Positions 7,601-15,005 of a stretch of 64,000 nt of DNA are shown here, piece by piece. Source of the DNA: Planctomyces sp. SH-PL14 (GTDB lineage Bacteria; Planctomycetota; Planctomycetia; Planctomycetales; Planctomycetaceae); NCBI RefSeq assembly GCF_001610835.1, contig NZ_CP011270.1, positions 3,242,001-3,306,000 on the forward strand. Reading direction: 5' to 3'. Made by a program: the position numbers and the translations under genes. Numbering within the stretch: position 1 is the stretch's first letter; every line of letters starts with the position of its first letter. The notes beneath the pieces are model-generated. The model saw only the letters and a list, made by a program, of their open reading frames with translations, did not search any database and was not told the origin of the DNA.

Positions 7601-9782
7601 GATCGCGGCTCTTCTTCGGCCGCGACTGGAACCACTCTTCCCACACCTCCCGGAGCGGAAGCCGGTCCGGCTGCTGCGGCTTGCCATCGAACCGGGGGGA
7701 CGGAAACCCATAGGTCACCGTTCCGAGGAGCTGCGTCTGATTGTTGTAGGTGTCGGTGACGATCGGCGTCTCGCGGTGCTTGTCGACCAGGTCGTCGAGG
7801 TCCTTGAGGCACGCGATGGCGGCGGGGGTGATGACCTTGACCTTGCGGGTCTTCGGCGGCGCGGGCCGGGTCCGCTTCTGCGGGTCCATCAGCCCCAGGC
7901 CGTTGTCGAGGGTCAGGACGTTGACCGCCGCCCTGGTCCGGACGATGACGTCGATCTGCTGCCGCTCTTCGGCCGTCGGCTTGGGACGCCGGACGAGGTA
8001 CTCCTCGACCTGCGTCTGGCAGGCCGCGACCTCCCGCCCCTTCTCGACGAGCTGCCGCAGCGTCTCCAGGCCCGCGAGCCGCTGGTTGGCGTCCTTCGAT
8101 GCCGCGAGCCGCCCGGCCGAGGCGAGGGCGTCGGCGTCGTTCCGTTTCAAGATGAGGCCGATGACGCCGCTGCGGAGGTCCCCTGCTTTGCGGGTCAGCA
8201 TCCGCTCCAGCTGCTCGATCTCGGGATCGGTGAGTTCGATCTTCCGGAGCGCGGCGAGCGACGTGGCCCGGACATCGGCGGAGTTGTCTCCGCAAAGCTC
8301 GACGAGGGCCGCGCGGGTCGCGGCGTCCCAGCTCTTCTGACTGGTGAAGAGCTCGATCACGTGCCGCCGCCGCCACGAGTCGAGATCCGCGAGATACGGC
8401 AGGAGGCGGGTCGGGGGACGGTCCCCCAGGAGACCGAGCAGGCAGCCGGCAGCGGTCTCCCGCCCGACCTTGAGCTTGGTCCACGGCCACAGGATCTCGG
8501 GAAGCTCCGCCGCCTTGGCGGGGAGCCGCTCGTACAGCCGCTCGGCCCGTTCGAAGGCGTCGGGCGCCCCCGCGGGGCTCTGCGGTTGCCCCGTCGCGAA
8601 GTTCCACTCGTTGGCGCTGGTCAGAACCCGCGTCGCGATCCGCAGGTCCCCGTCATCGCTCGCCTGCCAGGCGGCCGCGTCCGCCTCCGGCAGCCCGAGG
8701 TTCTGAAGGTGCGCCAGGGCGGCGAACCGGATCTCCGGGGACTTGTGCTTGAGGAGTTTCTCCGCCGGCGCGATCGACGCGGGGGCGTCCTCAAACGCGA
8801 TGCACCACAGGGCCAGATAGATCGACTCCGCGTCCGTGCCGGCGAGTGCCTTCTTGCGGGCGGTGGGATCGTCGAGGAGCGCGAGGAGCCGTTCGAGCGT
8901 GCGGTTGATCGCCGCCGGGGACTCCGTGTCCCAGCCGTAGCCGAGCCAGACGTCGACCGCGCGGATCACCGCGGCGAACCGCACGAGGTTCTGGTCGACG
9001 ATGATTCTCAGGATCCGCCGGAATGCCTGCGGGTGAGCGAGGTCGACCGATTCGAGGATCGCCTGCCGCAATCCCTCCTGCCGCTGCGCGGCGAGGAGCA
9101 TCTTCTCCATCAGCTCCCACCCCTCGAGGCGGGAAGACATCAGCAGCCCGCAGACGACGTGCGGCCCCATCCCGCTGATCTCGTTCTCGTTGCGGGCGCA
9201 CTGTCCGAGGAGAGCGAACATCGCGTCCCCCGCGGGACCGCCGGCGTCGACGATCGCGGCCGCCAGGGCTCCGATTTGGGTCGCCGAATATCCGTACCCG
9301 AGATAAGGGGCCCAGGCGACGAGCCATTCCGGACGCAGCACGTCTTCCCGGTACTGCTCCGCCTGCCGGAGGAGGGCGTCCAACCAGATCCAGCGGACCT
9401 CGAGCGTCGCCTCCGGGCGGCCGGGAGCGCGAAACGCCTTCTTGGTGTGGCTGTGCTGGTAGGGTCCCGACTTGCGGCTGTGCCAGCCGGCCGCGATCTC
9501 GTCCGTCAGGTGTGGAAAGTAGACCTTCAGGACCTGGAGCCGCTCCTTCTCCGAGAGGGCGTCGAACTCTTCGAACGCCTCCTTCTGCCGTTCGCGGTTC
9601 GAGTTCGTCCGGCGGATGGCTTGTCCCTGCCCATCGAGGTCCCGCAGGCCGAACGCCGTCGCGGCGAGGCGCTTCGGCAGCCGGAGGATCTGGTCGGCGA
9701 ACCGGGGCCTGTCGTCGTTCGAATCCGCGTCGGGAACCTCGAACTCCTTGAGCCGTTCGCGAGCAACTTCGGCCTTCAGCAC
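4623..9782 (-). CDS. Very large DUF4132 / DUF5724-type protein (about 1719 aa)
   Basis: The product has no signal peptide or membrane helix and is probably cytoplasmic. Residues of roughly 280-620 read as HEAT-like helical pairs (for example LKHKSPEIRFAALAHLQNLG and RATSLAALRKIELTDPEIEQL). An acidic run rich in D and E (EDEEGDDDDDESDEG) sits near the middle. The C-terminal third carries the DUF4132 core (GEWSDLRDG, RQRQALEAAMCRGDEFS, LEKLVLIGD), ending VPVHAQHRGRLFLPFADDD and LSKVLLLARD. The first possible start is a TTG at 9794 directly after a stop and without a ribosome site. The GTG at 9782 has GGAG six bases upstream and is preferred. The E. coli relative YehI sits with AAA, VWA and SWIM partners; none is visible here. 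The function is unknown. Confidence 0.85.
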   Translation of the reverse strand: MLKAEVARERLKEFEVPDADSNDDRPRFADQILRLPKRLAATAFGLRDLDGQGQAIRRTNSNRERQKEAFEEFDALSEKERLQVLKVYFPHLTDEIAAGWHSRKSGPYQHSHTKKAFRAPGRPEATLEVRWIWLDALLRQAEQYREDVLRPEWLVAWAPYLGYGYSATQIGALAAAIVDAGGPAGDAMFALLGQCARNENEISGMGPHVVCGLLMSSRLEGWELMEKMLLAAQRQEGLRQAILESVDLAHPQAFRRILRIIVDQNLVRFAAVIRAVDVWLGYGWDTESPAAINRTLERLLALLDDPTARKKALAGTDAESIYLALWCIAFEDAPASIAPAEKLLKHKSPEIRFAALAHLQNLGLPEADAAAWQASDDGDLRIATRVLTSANEWNFATGQPQSPAGAPDAFERAERLYERLPAKAAELPEILWPWTKLKVGRETAAGCLLGLLGDRPPTRLLPYLADLDSWRRRHVIELFTSQKSWDAATRAALVELCGDNSADVRATSLAALRKIELTDPEIEQLERMLTRKAGDLRSGVIGLILKRNDADALASAGRLAASKDANQRLAGLETLRQLVEKGREVAACQTQVEEYLVRRPKPTAEERQQIDVIVRTRAAVNVLTLDNGLGLMDPQKRTRPAPPKTRKVKVITPAAIACLKDLDDLVDKHRETPIVTDTYNNQTQLLGTVTYGFPSPRFDGKPQQPDRLPLREVWEEWFQSRPKKSRDPDGLELVRAETWWPCISGYSFKDFQAWVHRKPYRAPMLAPIEADRTVTLRYPGTVAAIIRWMGVLHPPQGEDDFLMDCAEHLCAVVPVQELEALRPTAGDQEDEEGDDDDDESDEGLGSRYGLGSSGDWRGHLGIVRDWMIGLDGKETDKERSRVERLWRLQHWLDEPVPGATRDRPGADVLFAAYRAGLANLHDVADELVGPRPPGGLYRNTGFTTLSSLTRRRPEPTEQKLLKDCPEVADLVNRIRAVVLESELERGDVPTAATEVAHAIESLSGLDTLVRLMTALGKNGFKPHTGWRQDSKLLRLPTLTHLASITYPGPEDTEESFAARMKKEIKAGAFPEDRLIELAFLAPQWTKFVENYFRWDGLAEGLYWFLAHMRFMWGSEMGAQAAESAGIADEPTAETEADEDAATDGAAEGGPPRRKLSTWERLILERTALSDTDRVAGAIDVGWFQKVSAALGPKRWDRLARSARFASNAAQAKKAQLIADVLLGEASLNELIAGIEKRFLKDHVRLLGLYPLPSGAKREPELKRRFDILQAYARYARTLSGLTKPEALRSLDIGLKNLASTAGYADALRLDWAMGAGEWSDLRDGAATESKDGVDVSLSIDDALQPRIVVTKGSKELKSVPPAVKKHPPIAVLYERSRELKRQTSRQRQALEAAMCRGDEFSSTELIELSRHALVAPLLEKLVLIGDGALGYPDRGGKALRTHAGGSVAIKKGTRLRIAHPHDLLQSGEWAKWQHEAFTAGRVQPFKQVFRELYVVTKQEKATGDKSERYAGQQVQPTQGMALWGTRGWNTQDGVFKVFYEEEIVASVNFRWGAFTPLEVEGLTLDTITYSKRDQARNLKLADVPPRLFSETMRDIDLVVSVAHAGGVDPEASASTVEMRTALVRETCQLLGLKNVRIKGSHVAISGELADYSVHLGSGTVHRMPGGALCVVPVHAQHRGRLFLPFADDDPRTAEVISKVLLLARDREIQDPTILDQIRL

Positions 9783-9910
9783 GTCGGACTCCAATCACGA
9801 AAGGGGGAGAGGAGAAGAGGGAGCGGCCCCGGGCGGATGCCGCACTCTGACGGGAGACTGTGAAGAGACGTTGAACCGTAGCGACCGGGCGGCCGGTTCG
9901 CCCGGACCGA

Positions 9911-10339
9911 TTATCCGCCGGCCAGGAGCGTGAGCCGGATGAACGTGATCCGGCTGTCGTCCTGGAGGGGAATCAGCTGGTCGAGCCCCGTGTAGTCGAT
10001 GCCGTCGACCACCACGAGGAAGAGGCCGTCCTGGAAGGCCTGCAGGGCCGTGGCGACCGCGGCGTCGGGATCGACCGGCTGCTGAGGGACTTCGCTCCCA
10101 CCCATCGCGATCCGGCCCCGCTCGGCCGCCTCGTCGATCTGCCGGGCCGTCAGGACGCGGACGAGCTGGTCCTGCTGCTGCCGCTGGCGGAAGGCTTCGA
10201 CCTGATCCCGGACGACGCGGTCGAGGATGCTCCTCAGAGGAGTCCCTTCCGGACGCGAGACCTCCTCCGGCAATGGCCACGACCAGTCCGCAAAGAGGGG
10301 CCGCCTCTGCCCCAGCGACTTCCCCGACACGACCGGCAT
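9911..10339 (-). CDS. Small hypothetical protein upstream of the DUF4132 gene (142 aa)
   Basis: 142 residues, starting MPVVSGKSLGQRRPLF, with AGGAGG eight bases before the ATG. No signal peptide is seen. The middle is helical and charged (VRDQVEAFRQRQQQDQLVRV, ARQIDEAAERGRIAMGG), and the C-terminal part is more beta-like (DGLFLVVVDGIDYTGLDQLI, RITFIRLTLLAGG). It precedes the large DUF4132 gene by 129 bp on the same strand, so the two are probably an operon and may form a complex. I do not recognise the family; the link to the large protein is inferred from position only. Confidence 0.7.
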   Translation of the reverse strand: MPVVSGKSLGQRRPLFADWSWPLPEEVSRPEGTPLRSILDRVVRDQVEAFRQRQQQDQLVRVLTARQIDEAAERGRIAMGGSEVPQQPVDPDAAVATALQAFQDGLFLVVVDGIDYTGLDQLIPLQDDSRITFIRLTLLAGG

Positions 10340-10458
10340 CGTCCGCCCTCCTGTGCCCTGGATTCTTGCTCAGCGAACTCAGTCTGTCGGGCCACCCTCC
10401 CGCCGAGCAAGCGAGGCGGGGCGTTCGCCGGATGTTGATCAGGCATGGCGCCACTTCA

Positions 10459-10715
10459 CCGGGGTCCAGGGGTCACCCTGGTGGGGGATGCAAGGGGACC
10501 ACGCCCCCTTGCCCGCCGGAGGCTTGTCTCGTCGGACACTGTCTGAATCGGACGTTGTCTGAAGGAGATCGTGTCCAAGCGCGGACAACGTGTCGGATGC
10601 CCCCTCGCCAACCCGCGGGGACTACGGAGCGAGCGTGGAGTCCTCGACGCCGGTCCCACAATGGGTACATCCGTTGCTTGCCCCGGTTCCTCATGGAAGC
10701 GCCTCCGGCGTCAAG
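10459..10715 (+). repeat. Family A repeat, copy A2 (right end deleted)
   Basis: Begins CCGGGGTCCAGGGGTCACC and has the usual left arm and middle. A segment of about 18 bases containing TCTGAA is duplicated in the middle (GGACACTGTCTGAATC then GGACGTTGTCTGAAGG). The right arm stops at GCCTCCGGCG and jumps straight to TCAAGGACG, the last bases of the normal tail, so about 70 bp are missing. It lies in the divergent gap before the porin gene. Confidence 0.88.
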
Positions 10716-10791
10716 GACGCAATTCGAGCCAGCCGGACAAGACATTTTCCATCCTTTCCCTTCACAGACCGTCATTCGAAGAAGGCACCCC

Positions 10792-10819
10792 ATCAGGGAG
10801 CTGACGCTCCCCGCTCGCC
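10792..10819 (+). repeat. Family B palindrome, single arm
   Basis: A 28-bp unit reading ATCAGGGAGCTGACGCTCCC followed by CGCTCGCC. It matches the arms at 24621-24648 and 24743-24770. The central stem is GGGAGC/GCTCCC here and GGGGGC/GCCCCC there, so the A and T changed together and pairing is kept. It lies about 220 bp upstream of the porin start. Confidence 0.75.
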
Positions 10820-11038
10820 GGGATCTTGGGCCTGTCCCGGTGCTGGTATCGGCGGACTTTGCCGCTCGGCGGAACTTGATTCCGATTCAATCCGGCGGGG
10901 CGGTTTTGCCGATATGGAGGTGTCTGCGCTGGAAAAGTCTCCTCAACCGTGCTGACCGGACTTCCGGAGGCACCTGTCTCCGAGCATTTGCTCGAGCCGG
11001 CGCAGAACTCATCGAGGCAGGACATCCTGCGGACACGG

Positions 11039-12526
11039 ATGAACATGGCACGGTTGATGTGGTTGTGCGTCGCGGTCGGCTCGCTGAGCCTGCCTTGGAC
11101 GTTGCTGGCTGGCGAAGAGATCCCCCCCGCACCGGCGGCGACGATCGAATTGCCGCCCGCTGCCGAGGCGGCATTCTCCGAGTCCGGCGGCGGGACCGCC
11201 GCGGTCCCGGAATTCTTTGCCGACTCCTCCGGCGAGATCGTCACCGTTCCGCAGGAGCCGGACTTCGATTCGCTGATGCGGCGGCTGGCCGAACTCGAGA
11301 AGTCGGAGCGGAAGCGGACCGACTCCGACAAGAAGCGGGCCGACGAGGACAAGAAGAAAAAGGAGGCCGACGCCAAGAAGCCGACCGTGAAGTGGTCGGG
11401 GCAGCTTCAGGCGGACTTCTACTTCTTCGATCAGGACGAGGTGAGCCAGGACACCTACGGCGACATCCAGAACGGCGAAGCATTCCGCCGGGCGCGACTC
11501 GCGATGCTGGGAGACTATGGCCCGGCGGAGTACCGGATCGAAATGGACTTCGCGCTCCCCGGCCGGCCGTCGTTCCTCGACGTCTATGCCGGCCTGCACG
11601 ATGTTCCGCTGCTCCAGCGGGTCCGTGTCGGGCACTTCTTCGAGCCGTTCAGCCTGGAGCGGCTCACGCCGAACCGGTACGTCACGTTCATGGAGCGCGG
11701 GTTGCCGGACCAGCCGTTCGCTCCGGCCCGTAACACCGGCATCATGGCCAACGGGACATGCTTCGATGAGCGTTCCGCCTGGGGCGTCGGCTTCTTCCGC
11801 TCCGACAGCGATGTGTTCGGGGACGAGGTGGGGGACAATTTCGAGAGTGCGGTCACCGGCCGCATGACGTACCTCCCCTACTACGAGGAGGCGTGCGAGT
11901 CCGCCGAGTACGTTCACCTGGGAGCGGCTTACAGCATCCGCGGAGCGAATGCCGGTCAGGTGCGGTTTCGTTCTCAGCCTGAGGCCCGGATTGGTGCCGC
12001 GACGCCGAACGTGCCGTTCTTTGTCGACACGGGGAACATTGCGGCGGACTTCTTTCAGTTGATGGGGACGGAGTTTGCGTGGGTCAACGGTCCGTTCTCA
12101 CTGCAGAGCGAGTTCATGCTGGTTCCGGTCGACGCGACGGCGCAGGGGGACCTGTTTTTCCATGCGTGGTATGTGACCGCCAGTTATTTTCTGACGGGGG
12201 AGTATCGGCCTTACAACAAGAAGTTCGGTGTGTTTGACCGGGTGACGCCGAGGCGGGATTTCATGCGGTATGTGGGGAAGCCGGAGGACAAGTGTACGGA
12301 GTTCGGTCCGGGGGCGTGGGAGCTGGCGATGCGGCTCTCGCACATTGACCTGAATGACAAGGGGGTCCGGGGTGGGGAGTTGACGGACCTGACCGTGGGT
12401 GCGAACTGGTATCTGAATCCGTATCTGCGGGTGACGTTCAATTACATTCATGCGTTTGCGAACAATCCGACGGACGGGCAGTCGGGGACGAATATTTTTG
12501 CAACGCGTGTCGGCTTCGAGTTTTAA
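11039..12526 (+). CDS. OprO/OprP-type (phosphate-selective) porin family protein
   Basis: Start chosen at the ATG at 11039, which gives a signal peptide (MNMARLMWLCVAVGS... cut near LLAGEE); the frame is open further upstream but without a leader. 495 residues. Residues about 80-125 form a charged coiled coil (ELEKSERKRTDSDKKRADED, then a K/E-rich run), probably a periplasmic or trimerising stalk. The rest is a beta-barrel with the family pattern: KWSGQLQADFYFF, RRARLAMLGDYGPAEYRIEM, RVGHFFEPFSLERLT, and the terminal strand ending TRVGFEF with phenylalanine last, an outer-membrane insertion signal. The substrate cannot be told from sequence; the family name reflects phosphate porins but many planctomycete members are uncharacterised. 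Confidence 0.85.
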   Translation: MNMARLMWLCVAVGSLSLPWTLLAGEEIPPAPAATIELPPAAEAAFSESGGGTAAVPEFFADSSGEIVTVPQEPDFDSLMRRLAELEKSERKRTDSDKKRADEDKKKKEADAKKPTVKWSGQLQADFYFFDQDEVSQDTYGDIQNGEAFRRARLAMLGDYGPAEYRIEMDFALPGRPSFLDVYAGLHDVPLLQRVRVGHFFEPFSLERLTPNRYVTFMERGLPDQPFAPARNTGIMANGTCFDERSAWGVGFFRSDSDVFGDEVGDNFESAVTGRMTYLPYYEEACESAEYVHLGAAYSIRGANAGQVRFRSQPEARIGAATPNVPFFVDTGNIAADFFQLMGTEFAWVNGPFSLQSEFMLVPVDATAQGDLFFHAWYVTASYFLTGEYRPYNKKFGVFDRVTPRRDFMRYVGKPEDKCTEFGPGAWELAMRLSHIDLNDKGVRGGELTDLTVGANWYLNPYLRVTFNYIHAFANNPTDGQSGTNIFATRVGFEF

Positions 12527-12553
12527 GACGACGGACAACAAATGCCGCCCCAA

Positions 12554-12597
12554 CCGGGTCCAGGAGCCCCCTGGTGGGGAGTGTAGAGGGGGCCTGT
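12554..12597 (+). repeat. Family A left-arm fragment
   Basis: CCGGGTCCAGGAGCCCCCTG followed by GTGGGGAGTGTAGAGGGG matches the first ~44 bases of family A and then stops. A family D unit follows directly, and a full family A copy starts 70 bp later, so this is a broken remnant in a nest of repeats. Confidence 0.8.
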
Positions 12598-12600
12598 GGG

Positions 12601-12638
12601 GAGGCGGAAGGGGTTCAGGCTGAAGGCGGAAGGTAGAG
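12601..12638 (+). repeat. Family D unit
   Basis: GAGGCGGAAGGGGTTCAGGC followed by TGAAGGCGGAAGGTAGAG. A near-identical sequence occurs on the minus strand at about 45101-45141, and a variant on the plus strand at about 45032-45074. It sits between a family A fragment and copy A3. Confidence 0.65.
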
Positions 12639-12667
12639 CGGCGCAACTCAGAATCATTTGGCCCTGA

Positions 12668-12982
12668 TCGGGTCCAGGGGCACCCTGGTCAGGGGATGCA
12701 AGGGGGAGAATCCCCTTTGCCCGCCGGAGGCCTGGCCTGTCTCGCTCTCTCTGAAAGAGCGAGGGTCCAAACGCGGACAACGTGCCGTATGCCCCCTCAC
12801 CAACCCGCGGGGATTGCGAAGCGAGCGGTGAGTCCACAACGCCGGTACCACAAAACGGTCGCCCGTTGTGTACCGCGGTTCCTCATCGAAGCGCCTCCGG
12901 CGGCAAGGGGGCGAGGCCCCCTTGACCCCAGTGGCCGTCGCACAATGGGTTTGAGTTAGCAGCGTCGTGCCGGCAAGGACGA
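12668..12982 (+). repeat. Family A repeat, copy A3 (full length)
   Basis: Starts TCGGGTCCAGGGGCACCCTG and ends GTCGTGCCGGCAAGGACG. The left-arm stem reads GGGGGAGAATCCCC and the right-arm stem GGGGGCGAGGCCCCC. The middle carries a variant hairpin TCGCTCTCTCTGAAAGAGCGA in place of the usual GTCGAGAGATGTCTGAAGG stretch. It occupies the gap between the porin and sulfatase genes. Confidence 0.94.
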
Positions 12983-13080
12983 TGTCTGAGAAAAGAAGAC
13001 CTCACGTCTCCTCGCTTGACGGGCCGGTGCCAAACGCGGACCGTCATCGGACCCGTTCCTTAGCGCCCCATGAGCCTCCC

Positions 13081-14574
13081 ATGACCAGCCGCATCGCGCT
13101 CGCCTGGTGCCTATCCCTCGTCCTCGGAACCGCCTCACCACTGCGCTCCGCGGAAACGAAAAAGCCGAACGTCCTCTTCATCGCCATCGACGACCAGAAC
13201 GACTGGATCGGCACCCTCGGCGGACACCCGCTCGTCAAGACCCCCAACATCGACCGCCTCGCCGCCCGCGGAACGGTGTTCCTCAACGCCCACTGCCAGG
13301 CACCGCTGTGCAATCCCTCGCGGACCAGCCTGATGCTCAGCCTCCGCCCCACCACAACGGGGATCTACGGACTCGCCCCCTGGTTCCGCACCCTCGATGA
13401 CTGGAAGGACCGCGTCGCCCTCCCGCAGCACTTCAAAGCCAACGGCTATCGCACCCTGACCGTCGGCAAGATCTACCACGGCGGCGTCGGCGGCCCGAAA
13501 CTCCGCGAAAAGGAGTTCGACGTCTGGGGAGCCGCGGGAGGAGTCGGAGCGAAGCCCGAGAAGAAACTCATCCCGCCGACCCCAATGGGGGACCACCCCC
13601 TCATGGACTGGGGCGTCTTCCCGCACCGCGATGAAGACAAAGGGGACTATCAGGTTGCCACCTGGGCGGTCGAGCAGATCCGCTCCGCCCCGAAGGACGA
13701 GCCGTTCTTCCTGGCGGCGGGCTTCTTCCTCCCGCACGTCCCCTGCTACGTCACGCAGAAGTGGTTCGACCTCTATCCGGACGACGACGCCATCCTGCCG
13801 CCGGTCCAGGAGAACGACCGCGACGACACCCCCCGGTTCTCGTGGTACCTCCACTGGAGCCTCCCCGAACCGCGGCTGAAGTGGGTTCGGGAAAACGGCC
13901 AGTGGCGGAATCTCGTCCGGTCCTACCTCGCCAGCACGAGTTTCGTCGACGCGCAGGTCGGCCGGCTGATGGCCGCCCTCGACGAAGCGGGACTGGCCGA
14001 GAACACGGTCGTCGTCCTGTGGGGGGACCACGGCTGGCATCTCGGCGAGAAACAGATCACCGGCAAGAACACCCTGTGGGACCGGTCGACCCGCGTCCCG
14101 CTGATCTTCGCCGGCCCGGGAGTCACGCCGGGCGGACGCTGCTCGCGCCCCGCCGAGCTCCTCGACATCTATCCCACCCTGATCGACCTGTGCGGGCTTC
14201 CCAAGCGCGACGATCTCGAAGGGATCAGCCTGCTCCCGCAGCTCCGAGACCCCGCCGCCCCGCAGGAGCGGCCGGCCATCACGTCGCACAACCAGGGGAA
14301 CCACGGAATCCGCAGCGAACGCTGGCGATACATTCGCTACGCCGACGGAAGCGAGGAGCTATACGACCTCCAGACCGATCCGCACGAATGGGAGAACATC
14401 GTTTCCAAACCCGCGGGGGCCGCGATTGCGGAGGAGCATCGCCGCTGGATCCCGGACGTCGACGTCCCGCCGGCCCCGCAGAGCGCCCAGCGGGTCTTGA
14501 CTTTTGACCGGCAAAGGGACGAAGCGGTGTGGGAAGGAACCAAAGTGCATCGAAACGATGCGATTCCCGAGTGA
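13081..14574 (+). CDS. Sulfatase (iduronate-2-sulfatase-like)
   Basis: Start set at the ATG at 13081, which yields a signal peptide (MTSRIALAWCLSLVLGTAS...) and a 497-residue protein; the frame upstream falls in repeat A3. Seen: NVLFIAIDDQNDWIG with the metal-binding aspartates, PNIDRLAARGTVFLNAHCQ, and CNPSRTSLM at residue 77, the C-x-P-x-R motif whose cysteine becomes formylglycine. Later VVLWGDHGWHLGEK and the WDRSTRVPLIFAGPG block support the family. It hydrolyses sulfate esters, presumably of polysaccharides, outside the cytoplasm. The substrate is not predictable; the wording resembles iduronate-2-sulfatases. It is a stand-alone gene between repeat A3 and the next lipoprotein. Confidence 0.93.
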   Translation: MTSRIALAWCLSLVLGTASPLRSAETKKPNVLFIAIDDQNDWIGTLGGHPLVKTPNIDRLAARGTVFLNAHCQAPLCNPSRTSLMLSLRPTTTGIYGLAPWFRTLDDWKDRVALPQHFKANGYRTLTVGKIYHGGVGGPKLREKEFDVWGAAGGVGAKPEKKLIPPTPMGDHPLMDWGVFPHRDEDKGDYQVATWAVEQIRSAPKDEPFFLAAGFFLPHVPCYVTQKWFDLYPDDDAILPPVQENDRDDTPRFSWYLHWSLPEPRLKWVRENGQWRNLVRSYLASTSFVDAQVGRLMAALDEAGLAENTVVVLWGDHGWHLGEKQITGKNTLWDRSTRVPLIFAGPGVTPGGRCSRPAELLDIYPTLIDLCGLPKRDDLEGISLLPQLRDPAAPQERPAITSHNQGNHGIRSERWRYIRYADGSEELYDLQTDPHEWENIVSKPAGAAIAEEHRRWIPDVDVPPAPQSAQRVLTFDRQRDEAVWEGTKVHRNDAIPE

Positions 14575-14617
14575 TTCCGCCGAAACTGGGATTCTAGAAA
14601 ACCCGAGCTGATGCGAT

Positions 14618-14678
14618 TTGACAAATAATTCATCAGTACGGTAGGCTAACTGTCCACGTCTTCAAAAATTCGTATAAC
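14618..14678 (+). promoter_or_regulatory. Possible promoter for the lipoprotein / DUF1559 genes
   Basis: The gap is clearly AT-richer than its surroundings. It holds a perfect TTGACA at 14618-14623 with only a weak TAGGCT at 18-bp spacing, and a better -10-like TATAAC at 14673-14678 that lacks a good -35. Either could serve; this is a by-eye call. Confidence 0.3.
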
Positions 14679-14697
14679 TGCTGTTGAGTAGGTTGTG

Positions 14698-14946
14698 ATG
14701 CGCTCCCATTGCTCCCTCCAGTTGTTGTTGCTTGCGCTGTGCATGAGCGCGGGGTGTTCTGAACCTCCGCCGCCGCCAGTGGTCCAGCCAGACGCTTCAG
14801 GGAAAATGCCGGCGTACTACGACCAGTACAGCAAGGGCGGATCCAACCGGTACGGCTACGGACAGGACAAAAAGCCCAAGCCGGGCGAAACACCGGACTC
14901 CAAGGCGCCGAACCCGTCCTCCGCGGCGCCGGCGTCGGGTAAATAG
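14698..14946 (+). CDS. Small proline-rich lipoprotein (82 aa)
   Basis: From the ATG at 14698 (a GTG lies directly before it) the product has a signal sequence ending in the lipobox MSAGC, so it should be lipidated and membrane-held. The mature part is short and disordered: a run of prolines, then [20 protein letters not shown] and a P/S/A tail. Small lipoproteins of this type often precede DUF1559 genes in planctomycetes. Here the DUF1559 gene follows after 59 bp on the same strand and is probably co-transcribed. The role is unknown; an envelope spacer or partner of the pseudopilin is a guess. Confidence 0.75.
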   Translation: MRSHCSLQLLLLALCMSAGCSEPPPPPVVQPDASGKMPAYYDQYSKGGSNRYGYGQDKKPKPGETPDSKAPNPSSAAPASGK

Positions 14947-15005
14947 CTTCTCGTCTTTTCGTCATCCCCATCTGGTCCCTGCATCTCCTTCTTTGGAGCG
15001 TCCTC

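Noticed and set aside
6057-9863. A 1268-codon open frame on the strand opposite the DUF4132 gene
   Set aside because: It mirrors the codon pattern of the opposite strand in GC-rich DNA and has no recognisable motif; the DUF4132 frame has clear family features.
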